Positions 16,671 to 24,446 of a stretch of DNA of 64,000 nucleotides are shown here, piece by piece. Position 1 is the first letter of the stretch; each line of letters begins with the position of its first letter. Below the pieces are notes generated by a model that saw nothing but the letters and a program-made list of their open reading frames with translations, ran no database searches and was not told the DNA's origin. The position numbers and the translations under genes were made by a program. The DNA comes from Streptomyces deccanensis (GTDB taxonomy: Bacteria; Actinomycetota; Actinomycetes; Streptomycetales; Streptomycetaceae), in NCBI RefSeq assembly GCF_022385335.1, contig NZ_CP092431.1:7316001-7380000 (forward strand). The letters run 5' to 3'.

Positions 16671-18107
16671 GTGAGCACCGAGCTGCGTCGTCTGCGCAAC
16701 TACATCGATGGTGAATTCCGTGACGCCGTCGACGGACGGACCACCGAGGTGGTCAACCCCGCGACGGGCGAGGCCTACGCGACCGCGCCGCTGTCCGGAC
16801 AGGCCGACGTCGACGCGGCGATGGCCGCCGCCGAGGCCGCGTTCCCGGGCTGGCGGGACACGACCCCGGCCGAGCGCCAGAAGGCCCTGCTGAAGATCGC
16901 CGACGCCTTCGAGGAGCGGGCCGAGGAGCTGATCGCGGCCGAGGTGGAGAACACGGGCAAGCCGATCGGGCTGACCCGCTCCGAGGAGATCCCGCCGATG
17001 GTGGACCAGATCCGCTTCTTCGCGGGCGCCGCGCGGATGCTGGAGGGGCGCTCGGCCGGCGAGTACATGGAGGGCATGACCTCGATCGTGCGCCGCGAGC
17101 CGGTCGGCGTCTGTGCCCAGGTCGCGCCCTGGAACTACCCGATGATGATGGCCGTGTGGAAGTTCGCGCCGGCGATCGCCGCGGGCAACACCGTCGTGCT
17201 GAAGCCGTCGGACACCACGCCCGCGTCGACCGTCCTGATCGCCGAGATCATCGGGTCGATCCTGCCCAAGGGCGTCTTCAACGTGATCACCGGCGACCGT
17301 GACACCGGCCGGCTGATGGTCGAGCACCCGATCCCGGCCATGGCGTCCATCACCGGGTCCGTGCGGGCCGGTATGTCCGTCGCCGAGTCCGCGTCCAAGG
17401 ACCTCAAGCGGGTCCACCTGGAGCTGGGCGGCAAGGCGCCGGTCGTCGTCTTCGCCGACACCGACATCGCCAAGGCCGTCGAGGACATCTCGGTGGCGGG
17501 CTTCTTCAACGCCGGGCAGGACTGTACGGCCGCGACCCGGGTCCTCGTCCAGGAGGGCATCCACGACGAGTTCGTGGCGGCGCTCGCCAAGGCGGCGGCC
17601 GAGACGAAGACTGGGCAGCCGGACGACGAGGACGTGCTCTTCGGTCCGCTGAACAACCCCAACCAGCTCAAGCAGGTCGCCGGGTTCATCGAGCGGCTGC
17701 CGGCCCACGCCAAGGTCGAGGCCGGTGGCCACCAGGTCGGCGAGAAGGGGTACTTCTACGCGCCGACCGTCGTCTCCGGGCTGAAGCAGGACGACGAGAT
17801 CATCCAGCGGGAGGTCTTCGGGCCGGTCATCACCGTGCAGTCCTTCTCCGACGAGGGACAGGCCGTCGAGTGGGCGAACGGCGTGGAGTACGCGCTGGCC
17901 TCGTCGGTGTGGACGAAGGACCACGGGCGGGCCATGCGGATGTCGAAGGCGCTGGACTTCGGGTGTGTGTGGATCAACACGCACATCCCGCTGGTCGCCG
18001 AGATGCCGCACGGCGGGTTCAAGAAGTCCGGGTACGGCAAGGACCTGTCGGGATACGGGTTCGACGACTACACGCGGATCAAGCACGTGATGACGTCGTT
18101 GGACTGA
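16671..18107 (+). CDS. Gamma-aminobutyraldehyde dehydrogenase (first copy)
   Basis: A 478-residue NAD(P)-dependent aldehyde dehydrogenase with the catalytic glutamate in LELGGKAP (E251), the nucleophilic cysteine in GQDCTAATR (C285) and the NTVVLKPSDTTP cofactor loop. It looks like the betaine-aldehyde/aminobutyraldehyde group (PatD/PuuC-like), which oxidises 4-aminobutanal from putrescine to GABA. GTG 16671 has GGAGGG 6 nt ahead. It is divergent from the Lrp gene and followed by a PotD-like gene. A second gene of the same group is at 27861, so the two may serve different polyamines. Confidence 0.88.
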   Translation: MSTELRRLRNYIDGEFRDAVDGRTTEVVNPATGEAYATAPLSGQADVDAAMAAAEAAFPGWRDTTPAERQKALLKIADAFEERAEELIAAEVENTGKPIGLTRSEEIPPMVDQIRFFAGAARMLEGRSAGEYMEGMTSIVRREPVGVCAQVAPWNYPMMMAVWKFAPAIAAGNTVVLKPSDTTPASTVLIAEIIGSILPKGVFNVITGDRDTGRLMVEHPIPAMASITGSVRAGMSVAESASKDLKRVHLELGGKAPVVVFADTDIAKAVEDISVAGFFNAGQDCTAATRVLVQEGIHDEFVAALAKAAAETKTGQPDDEDVLFGPLNNPNQLKQVAGFIERLPAHAKVEAGGHQVGEKGYFYAPTVVSGLKQDDEIIQREVFGPVITVQSFSDEGQAVEWANGVEYALASSVWTKDHGRAMRMSKALDFGCVWINTHIPLVAEMPHGGFKKSGYGKDLSGYGFDDYTRIKHVMTSLD

Positions 18108-18140
18108 GGGTTCGTCGACGGCTGAGGGTTGGTTGTGGCT

Positions 18141-18203
18141 GGTCGCGCCGTTCCCCGCGCCCCTTTTGGGCTGCCTTCGGCCCATCAGGGCGCGGGGGTC
18201 CCC
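18141..18203. repeat. Dispersed GC-rich palindromic repeat, copy C (both arms)
   Basis: GGTCGCGCCGTTCCCCGCGC followed by CCCTTTTGGG (18141-18170) and the partial return arm CATCAGGGCGCGGGGGTCCC (18183-18202) fold back on each other. The repeat fills the gap between the dehydrogenase and the binding-protein gene, and its right end supplies the only Shine-Dalgarno-like sequence (GGGGG) of the latter. Confidence 0.75.
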
Positions 18204-19361
18204 GTGTTGACGCGTCGCTCCCTGCTGGGCGCGGCCGCGTCTCTCGGTGTGCTGACCGGGTGCGGTGTGCCCGCCGCCTACGTGGCGCCGGGCGACCGGG
18301 CCGGGGTCGATCTCTCGGCCCGCGACAAGCGGCTGAGCTGGTCGAACTGGCCCCTCTACATCGACACGGACGACGAGGACGACACCCGGCGGCCGACCCT
18401 GGAGGCGTTCGAGGAGCGCACCGGGATCGCCGTCGACTACGTCGAGGAGATCAACGACAACGACGAGTTCTTCGGCAAGATCAGCCCGGCGCTGATGAAC
18501 CACCAGCAGACCGGCCGTGACCTCGTGGTCGTCAGCGACTGGATGTGCGCCCGGTTCGTACGGCTCGGATGGGTGCAGGAGATGGACCGGGCCCGGCAGC
18601 CGAACGTCAGCCGCCATCTGGATCCGCAGCTCCGGTCGCCCGCCTTCGACCCCGGCCGGGCCTTCACCGTGCCCTGGCAGTCGGGGATCACCGGTATCGC
18701 GTACAACCGGCGGAGGGTGGGCCGCGAGATACGCCGGGTCGCCGACCTGTGGGCGGACGACCTCAAGGGGCGGGTCACCCTGCTCTCCGGTCTGGACGAG
18801 GCGTTCGCGCTGCTGATGCAGGGCAACGGTGTCGATGTCACGCGCTGGACGGCGGACGACTTCCACACCGTCTGCGACCAGGTCGCCTCCCGCGTCCGGC
18901 GCGGCCACATCCGCCGCTTCACGGGCAACGACTACATCAAGGACCTCTCCAGTGGGGACGTCCTCGCCTGCCAGGCCTACTCCGGGGACGTCATCCAACT
19001 CCAGGCCGACGACCCGGACATCCGGTTCGTCGTTCCCGAGGAGGGCGCCGAGCTCTGGTCCGAGTCCCTGATGATCCCCAACCTCGCCCGCCACAAGACC
19101 AGCGCCGAGCGCCTGGTCGACCACTACTACGACCCCGAGGTGGCCGCCGAACTCGCGGCCTGGGTCAACTACGTCTGCCCCGTCCCGGCGGCCCGCGACG
19201 TCCTGGCCTCCGCCAAGGACGAGGAGACCGCCGCCCTCGCCGAGGACCCCCTGATCTTCCCGGACGATGCCATGCGCGCCCGGCTCGCCGTCGCCCGGGA
19301 CATCACGTCCGGGGAACGCCGTGAGTTCGCGCGCCGGTGGAACGGGATCGTGGGTCTGTAG
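18204..19361 (+). CDS. Polyamine-type ABC substrate-binding lipoprotein (PotD-like, first copy)
   Basis: A 385-residue binding protein of the spermidine/putrescine PotD/PotF family, starting TRRSLLG (Tat-like) with lipobox LTGC (Cys about 20). Mature features are SWSNWPLYIDTD, EEINDNDEFFGKI and NYVCPVPAA, nearly duplicated in the second copy at 29479. GTG 18204 was chosen because the longer frame back to 18129 translates a dispersed repeat. No permease or ATPase genes adjoin it, so it may share the PotABC encoded at 30732-33640. Confidence 0.85.
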   Translation: MLTRRSLLGAAASLGVLTGCGVPAAYVAPGDRAGVDLSARDKRLSWSNWPLYIDTDDEDDTRRPTLEAFEERTGIAVDYVEEINDNDEFFGKISPALMNHQQTGRDLVVVSDWMCARFVRLGWVQEMDRARQPNVSRHLDPQLRSPAFDPGRAFTVPWQSGITGIAYNRRRVGREIRRVADLWADDLKGRVTLLSGLDEAFALLMQGNGVDVTRWTADDFHTVCDQVASRVRRGHIRRFTGNDYIKDLSSGDVLACQAYSGDVIQLQADDPDIRFVVPEEGAELWSESLMIPNLARHKTSAERLVDHYYDPEVAAELAAWVNYVCPVPAARDVLASAKDEETAALAEDPLIFPDDAMRARLAVARDITSGERREFARRWNGIVGL

Positions 19362-19555
19362 GGCGGGCGCCGGCGAGTCGGGGGAGCGGTGGGGCGCGCC
19401 CGGGGGCGCCGGGGCGAGCGGGGAGCGTGCCGGGGGCTGACGGGTCACTTCGGGGTGGTGCCGGCGTTGGAGAGGGCGGGGACGGCGGCCGCCTCGTCCG
19501 CGTCGTCGTCCTCGCCCCCGTCGTCCTCGTCGGTGTCGAACGCAGGAGGGCCGTC

Positions 19556-20293
19556 ATGCGGCTGACCGACCATGTCACGCTCGTCGCCAGCGGAGCGTAC
19601 GGATTCGATCTCAGCGACCCGCTGGACTGCCATGTCTATCTGGTGCGGGGCACCCGGCACAGCGCGCTGGTGGACGCCGGAGCCGGATGGTCCGCCGAGG
19701 CGATCGTGCGGGCCGTGCGTGCCACCGGCGCCGACCCCCGGCATCTCCTCCTCACCCACGGCCACGCCGACCACGCGGGCGGAGCCGCCGCGCTCGCCGA
19801 ACGGCTGCCCGGGCTGCGCGTGCTGGCCGGTGCCGAGGCCAGGGGGTGGATCGCGGCGGGCGACGAGGCGGGCGTCAGCCTGGACCGGGGGAAGGCGTCG
19901 GGGTACTACCCGGCCGACTACACCTTCGCCCCCTGCCCCCGGGTCGAGGCCCTGCCCGACGGCGCGGAGATCGACCTCGGCGGCGGCGTGGTCCTGCGTG
20001 CCGTCGCGACGCCCGGTCATGCCGACGGCCACCTCTGCTATCACCTGCGCACGCCCGGCCACCAGGCTCTCTTCTCCGGGGACTGTGTCTTCACCGGGGG
20101 CCGCATCTCGCTCCAGAACCTGCACGACTGCCGGGTCCCCGAGTACGCGGCCAGTCTGCACCGGCTGGCCGCCCTTGATGTGGACGCGCTGTTCCCCGGT
20201 CACCACGAGGTCTCGCTCGCGCGGGCCGGCCGGCACCTGGAGGCCGCCCGCGACACCCTCGCCCGTGGACTGCTGCCGAGGAGCACGACCTGA
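19556..20293 (+). CDS. MBL-fold metallohydrolase
   Basis: A 245-residue metallo-beta-lactamase-fold protein with the metal motif THGHADHAGG (HxHxDH, residues about 65-74), further ligands in ATPGHADGHLCYH and FSGDCVF and a last histidine in FPGHHEVSL. Glyoxalase-II-like hydrolases and lactonases share this pattern; the substrate cannot be told from sequence. ATG 19556 has an excellent AGGAGGG at 19544-19550. The 19362-19555 gap holds no other gene I can support. Confidence 0.85.
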   Translation: MRLTDHVTLVASGAYGFDLSDPLDCHVYLVRGTRHSALVDAGAGWSAEAIVRAVRATGADPRHLLLTHGHADHAGGAAALAERLPGLRVLAGAEARGWIAAGDEAGVSLDRGKASGYYPADYTFAPCPRVEALPDGAEIDLGGGVVLRAVATPGHADGHLCYHLRTPGHQALFSGDCVFTGGRISLQNLHDCRVPEYAASLHRLAALDVDALFPGHHEVSLARAGRHLEAARDTLARGLLPRSTT

Positions 20294-20477
20294 CTCCGCG
20301 CGACGGGCACGCCGTGGCCACTCCGTACGACTCCGTTTCTCTTCGGGGCGTTCCGGGGCGAATTGCGGCGGGACATTCGTGACGGCCCTGTGGAGATAAT
20401 GCAACTGTCTATCGCGCGGTGGCGTTTTATCGGCTTTTCGGGGTCGATTCGGGCCTGACGGATCCGCCGACAAAGGG

Positions 20478-20506
20478 TTGCGGCACACCCCGCCGTGCCG
20501 TAGTTA
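20478..20506 (+). promoter_or_regulatory. Promoter of the yceI-like gene, near-leaderless
   Basis: TTGCGG (20478-20483) and TAGTTA (20501-20506) are exactly 17 bp apart. The expected transcription start falls at about 20512-20514, right before the ATG at 20515, so the mRNA probably has little or no leader. The preceding 130 bp are unusually AT-rich for this genome. Confidence 0.75.
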
Positions 20507-20514
20507 CGTGAATC

Positions 20515-21174
20515 ATGAACCTGTTCACCCGTGCTGCGTCCCTGCGCCGCCCGGCAGCCCCCACAGCCGCGCAACTCCCCCACGAGTCCGCGGCATTCGC
20601 TCCCGACGGCACGACCGACCCCGCCCTCGCGATGCTGACCGGCGAATGGATGATCGACGCGGCGCACAGTCGTATCGGTTTCTCCGTCCGGCACGCCCTG
20701 GTCACGACCGTGCGCGGGGCGTTCACCGAATATCAGAGCCGCCTCTATTTCGACGGCCGCGATCCCTCGCGTTCACGCGCCGAGATAGTGCTGTCCACCA
20801 CCTCCGTCGACACCGGTGTGGAACAACGCGACGCCCATCTGATGGGCCGCGATTTCCTGGATGCCGCGACTTATCCGCGTATGCGTTTCGTCAGCACCGC
20901 GGTGCGGCTCGTCGGCAACGATGTCTACCGCATGGCCGGTGAACTCACGATCAAGAGCATCACCCGCCCCGTCGATCTGGAACTCACCTACATAGGGCAC
21001 GTCATGGACCCGTTCGGATACGAGCGGGTCGGTTTCGACGGAACCACCACCATCAATCGTTCCGAATGGGGCCTCACCTACAACCAACGGCTCGCGGAGG
21101 GCGGCGCCATGGTGAGCGAGAAGGTGCGCCTGCAGTTCGACATTGCCGCGATCCGCTCGATCCCCGGCGGCTGA
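20515..21174 (+). CDS. YceI family protein
   Basis: A 219-residue lipocalin-like YceI protein that probably binds isoprenoid-type or other amphiphilic ligands. Characteristic segments are WMIDAAHSRIGFSVRHALVTTVRGAF, the paired SRAEIVLSTTSVDTGVEQRDAHL and the terminal KVRLQFDIAAI. It lacks a clear signal peptide; about 40 N-terminal residues are a variable extension, which agrees with cytoplasmic YceI proteins of actinobacteria. It has its own promoter and terminator and so is monocistronic. Confidence 0.9.
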   Translation: MNLFTRAASLRRPAAPTAAQLPHESAAFAPDGTTDPALAMLTGEWMIDAAHSRIGFSVRHALVTTVRGAFTEYQSRLYFDGRDPSRSRAEIVLSTTSVDTGVEQRDAHLMGRDFLDAATYPRMRFVSTAVRLVGNDVYRMAGELTIKSITRPVDLELTYIGHVMDPFGYERVGFDGTTTINRSEWGLTYNQRLAEGGAMVSEKVRLQFDIAAIRSIPGG

Positions 21175-21194
21175 CGGTCCGACGCGTTTCCCGA

Positions 21195-21220
21195 GGGGCC
21201 CGGCATCTGTGCCGGGCCCC
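21195..21220 (+). terminator. Terminator of the yceI-like gene
   Basis: GGGGCCCGGCA (21195-21205) and TGCCGGGCCCC (21210-21220) form a perfect 11-bp stem with a TCTG tetraloop, followed by ACTTTTG. Confidence 0.9.
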
Positions 21221-21224
21221 ACTT

Positions 21225-21253
21225 TTGAACACGTTCAAGTGGGGGCGTACGCT
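21225..21253 (+). promoter_or_regulatory. Promoter with palindromic operator at its -35
   Basis: TTGAAC (21225-21230) serves as -35 and TACGCT (21248-21253) as -10, with 17 bp between. The -35 is also the left arm of the palindrome TTGAACACGTTCAA (21225-21238). The start of transcription would coincide with ATG 21260, giving a leaderless mRNA. A repressor, for example of the TetR type, could block this promoter by binding the palindrome. Confidence 0.7.
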
Positions 21254-21259
21254 CACCTC

Positions 21260-21805
21260 ATGAGCGACAGAGCCGCCCTGCTGAAGGGCATCCGTGCGTG
21301 GCTGGTCTTCTTCGTGGTCTGTCTGGTGCTGAGCGGCGCCACGGCCTTCCCCCTGGTCCACGAGCTGCGCTGGACCGAGGAGTTGTTGCGGTCGCTGTCC
21401 GTCGGGGAGTACCTGCCGGCGCTCGTCGAGTGGATCGAGCGCGTACGGGCGGGGCTCGACCAAGCCGACGCCGAGTACCCCTTCCTCCTGTACGGCACGG
21501 ACTGGCTGGCCTTCGCGCACCTGGTGATCGCGGTGTCCTTCTACGGCCCCTACCGCGACCCGGTCCGCAACATCTGGGTCATCGAGTTCGGCATGATCGC
21601 CTGCGCGGGGATCATCCCGCTGGCCCTGATCTGCGGGCCGATCCGGGACATCCCCTTCTGGTGGACCGTGATCGACATGTCGTTCGGCGTCCTCGGGGTG
21701 ATCCCGCTGTACGTCGTGTGGCGGCGGATCAAGCGGCTGGAGGCCCTCACCGGCGGATGGGACCGGAAAACTGTTATCCCCGCCGCCTCCACACCGTCTC
21801 CCTAG
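21260..21805 (+). CDS. Four-helix integral membrane protein of unknown function
   Basis: A 181-residue protein with hydrophobic segments near residues 11-30, 79-95, 108-128 and 133-152 and conserved-looking aromatic motifs (WLAFAHLVIAVSFYGPYRDPVRN, IPFWWTVIDMSFG). It resembles an uncharacterised bacterial membrane family, but I cannot assign a function. ATG 21260 fits the leaderless promoter immediately upstream. It is followed after 35 bp by the 28-codon ORF that is coupled to the sigma-factor gene, so it may share a transcript with them. Confidence 0.8.
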   Translation: MSDRAALLKGIRAWLVFFVVCLVLSGATAFPLVHELRWTEELLRSLSVGEYLPALVEWIERVRAGLDQADAEYPFLLYGTDWLAFAHLVIAVSFYGPYRDPVRNIWVIEFGMIACAGIIPLALICGPIRDIPFWWTVIDMSFGVLGVIPLYVVWRRIKRLEALTGGWDRKTVIPAASTPSP

Positions 21806-21840
21806 GCACCCCTGTCTCCCCACATACAGGAGCGAGCCGT

Positions 21841-21927
21841 ATGAGCAGTGTGCGCGGTGTGATCTCCGCCTCGGAGGTTCCCCATGTCGGAGCGATGGCT
21901 GAGAAGGTACGGAACACAGCCGAGTGA
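21841..21927 (+). CDS. Small 28-codon ORF coupled to the sigma-factor gene
   Basis: ATG 21841 has AGGAG (21828-21832) at 8-nt spacing and runs 28 codons, starting MSSVRGVISASEVPHVGAM. Its TGA (21925-21927) overlaps the GTG (21924) of the sigma gene as GTGA, the classical layout for translational coupling. The peptide is hydrophilic with no known motif. It may be a leader that sets translation of the downstream gene. It is short, so a chance ORF cannot be excluded, but RBS, spacing and overlap all agree. Confidence 0.55.
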   Translation: MSSVRGVISASEVPHVGAMAEKVRNTAE

Positions 21928-23657
21928 ACAGGGTGAGCCCAGCGGGACCGAAGGGGACGTACGTGGACGGGCGGCAGTGGCGCTCCACCATCGCGGCCGC
22001 GCAGGCGGGGGACCGGCGCGCCCTCGACGAGCTGGTCGAGGGCTGGTTGCCGCTCGTCTACAACATCGTCGGCCGGGCCCTCAACGGCCACGCCGACGTC
22101 GACGACGTCGTGCAGGAGACCATGCTGCGCGCCGTCGGCAACCTCGACACGCTGCGTGATCCGGACAGCTTCCGGTCCTGGCTGGTCGCGATCGCGATGC
22201 GGCAGATACGGGACCGGGCCCGCCGCCGCACCGCCGACCAGCTCGACGACCACGACGCCCACGATGCCGCCGACTTCGCCGAACTGACCGTGCTGCGGCT
22301 GCAGTTGGAGGGACAACGCAAGGAGGTCGCGGAAGCGGTCCGCTGGCTCGACGACGAGGACCGGCAGCTGTTGTCGCTGTGGTGGCTGGAGGTCGCGGGC
22401 GAACTCACCCGACGCGAACTGGCCGCCGCCGTCGGCATCAGCCGGCAGCACGCCGCCGTACGCGTCCAGCGGATGAAGGCCCGGCTGGAGACCGCGCGCG
22501 GCATCGTCCGCGCCCTCGACTCCTCCTGCTCCGACCTGGGACGCGTCACCGCGCGCTGGAGCGGACAGCCCGACTCGGTGTGGCGCAAGCGCATCGCCCG
22601 GCACATCCGGGGCTGCGCCCGCTGCGACGGTCACGGCCGCCCCGGCGAGGTCGTCGTCCCCGCCGAACGCCTCCTCGTCGGGCTCGCCCTGGTCCCCGTC
22701 CCCGTCGGCTTCACGCTGTCCCTGGCGTTCGGCGGCAAGACGGCCGTGGCGGCGACCGCGGCGACCGCCTCCGTGGGTTGGTCCGCCAAGGTGATCGGCC
22801 TCCTCACCAAGCCGGTCGTCGCTGTCTCGGCCGGCGCGACGATCGTCGCCGGGGGCGCGTACGTCGTGACGCAACCCCCGGTCGACCGGCCGGCGCAGGC
22901 AGCCCCGTCGGCGATGAGCACGGCCCGTGGCCCCGCGGCTCCGGTGCCCCGGCCCCCGTCGCCCTCCTCGCTGTCGTCGTCCCCCTCGCCCTCGGCCTCC
23001 CCGTCGGCCACGAAGAAGAAGGCTCCGCGGGACCTGTACGGCACCGTCGTCGACGTGGCGGACGCGGCACCGGACCCGGACACCCCGCCCGCGGCCCTCC
23101 CTCGGCGGCCCGAGTCCGGCATCACCAGCAGCGGTGGCGCGCGGACCGTGATGAACCACCGCGGCAACCAGGTGACGTTCACGGGACAGGGGTACGTCCT
23201 GGTGCGCTGGCAGATCTCGCCCCAGTACCGGCCGGGCGGTCTGGTCATGCCGGCCTGGACCGGCCTCGACGGCAAGCTCTTCCACGTCGCCTCGGGCGGC
23301 GGCCGCCGCATGGACGACCCGACCTCCGCCGACGGGAAGACCTCGGGCATGGGCGGCCCCGACACCGGCTACACCGTCCTGCCCGACGGCACCCAACAGA
23401 TGTGGCAGAACGAGTACTTCTACCTCGACGGCACGGTCACCCTCGTTCAGAACGAACGCGGCGCCGACTACGGCATCACCGTGGCGCCCTCCAGTTGGGA
23501 CGCCGTCACCGAGGACATCACCGTCGGACCCGAGCGGGGGGCCATCCGCTACGGCCTCGTCCGCGACGACGGCAAGGACTCGGCGCCGGTGCCGCAGTAC
23601 GTCACCCGCGAGAAGCCGAAGGACGCGGCGACCGTGCCCCAGCGGTCCGAGGTGTAG
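21924..23657 (+). CDS. ECF-type sigma factor fused to membrane anchor and exported domain
   Basis: Residues ~15-190 are an ECF sigma factor: region 2 (DVDDVVQETMLRAVGNLD, SFRSWLVAIAMRQIRDRARRR) and region 4 (RRELAAAVGISRQHAAVRVQRMK). Residues ~220-240 carry HIRGCARCDGH, similar to the zinc motif of ZAS anti-sigma factors. Two hydrophobic segments follow (about 252-272 and 291-316), then a Ser/Pro-rich linker and an exported domain of ~190 residues of unknown fold. Total 577 residues. The sigma part may be released or controlled by its own membrane tail. GTG 21924 overlaps the small ORF stop; GTG 21933 is an alternative. Confidence 0.85.
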   Translation: MNRVSPAGPKGTYVDGRQWRSTIAAAQAGDRRALDELVEGWLPLVYNIVGRALNGHADVDDVVQETMLRAVGNLDTLRDPDSFRSWLVAIAMRQIRDRARRRTADQLDDHDAHDAADFAELTVLRLQLEGQRKEVAEAVRWLDDEDRQLLSLWWLEVAGELTRRELAAAVGISRQHAAVRVQRMKARLETARGIVRALDSSCSDLGRVTARWSGQPDSVWRKRIARHIRGCARCDGHGRPGEVVVPAERLLVGLALVPVPVGFTLSLAFGGKTAVAATAATASVGWSAKVIGLLTKPVVAVSAGATIVAGGAYVVTQPPVDRPAQAAPSAMSTARGPAAPVPRPPSPSSLSSSPSPSASPSATKKKAPRDLYGTVVDVADAAPDPDTPPAALPRRPESGITSSGGARTVMNHRGNQVTFTGQGYVLVRWQISPQYRPGGLVMPAWTGLDGKLFHVASGGGRRMDDPTSADGKTSGMGGPDTGYTVLPDGTQQMWQNEYFYLDGTVTLVQNERGADYGITVAPSSWDAVTEDITVGPERGAIRYGLVRDDGKDSAPVPQYVTREKPKDAATVPQRSEV

Positions 23658-23715
23658 CCGCGTCCGTGCCGGCGGGGGCGGGGGCGGGCCGCTGATCGCG
23701 TGGCCCCCCGCTCCC

Positions 23716-24420
23716 TCAACGGGCCGGACGCACCTCACCGGTGGCCCTGAGGGTGCACAGGGCGTCGATCCGGTTGGTGGTGATCGAGTCGACGCCCCAG
23801 GAGAGCAGGCGGCGCATGGAGCGTCGGGTGTCCGGGGTCCAGGCGGACAGGAGGTAGCCGTCCCGGTGGACGCGCTCCGCCAAGGGGCGGGTGAGGAGGC
23901 CGAAGCGGTAGTTCAGCCAGCGCGGCCGGATCGCGTCGAGGAGGGCGGGACGCGGTGGCGCGGAGGTCTTCCAGGTGAGGGCGAGCTCGGCCGCGGGGGC
24001 GGCGGCGCGGACGGCCAGCACGGTCCGCGGGTCGGCGCTGTAGTAGACCCGGTCCTCGGCATCGCACTCCCGTACGACGCCGAGGATCTGCCGCACCGCC
24101 CGGGGGTTCACCGCACCGGGCAGGTCCACCATGACGCGGCTGCCCCCGGTGGCGAGCAGCGCGTCGGCCAGCGTCGGCACCCCGTCGGCCGTCAGCCCGC
24201 GCAGCTCCGCGGCGGAGAGCGCGGCCAGCGGCCGGTCCACCTCCCAGAGCCGGTTCAGCGTCGAGTCGTGGAGCAGGACCGGCACCCCGTCACGGGTCGT
24301 GCGTACGTCGAACTCGACGGCGTCCGCACCCAGTTCGAGCCCGGCCCGCAGGGAGTCGAGCGTGTTCTCACGGTGGTGGTAGGGGGCGCCGCGATGGGCG
24401 ACGGCGGTCACGGTGCGCAT
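23716..24420 (-). CDS. Glycerophosphodiester phosphodiesterase
   Basis: A 234-residue GDPD-family TIM barrel that hydrolyses glycerophosphodiesters to glycerol-3-phosphate and an alcohol. Catalytic signs are AHRGAPYHHRENTLDS (His, Arg, Glu-Asn), GADAVEFDVRTTRDGVPVLLHD (Glu, Asp, His) and the C-terminal WGVDSITTNRID. There is no signal peptide, so it is probably cytoplasmic. ATG 24420 lies 26 bp after the deaminase gene, so the two form an operon. A longer frame that runs through the deaminase gene in another phase is an artefact. Confidence 0.92.
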   Translation of the reverse strand: MRTVTAVAHRGAPYHHRENTLDSLRAGLELGADAVEFDVRTTRDGVPVLLHDSTLNRLWEVDRPLAALSAAELRGLTADGVPTLADALLATGGSRVMVDLPGAVNPRAVRQILGVVRECDAEDRVYYSADPRTVLAVRAAAPAAELALTWKTSAPPRPALLDAIRPRWLNYRFGLLTRPLAERVHRDGYLLSAWTPDTRRSMRRLLSWGVDSITTNRIDALCTLRATGEVRPAR

Positions 24421-24446
24421 GTGATGGTTTCTTGGTGCCGATCGGG

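Noticed and set aside
18129..18203. Longer start for the first potD-like gene
   Set aside because: Translation would begin in the dispersed repeat and place 25 residues before the Tat and lipobox signal.
16623..19448. 941-codon minus-strand open frame over the dehydrogenase and potD-like genes
   Set aside because: It is antisense to two genes with catalytic motifs and reads through the dispersed repeat.
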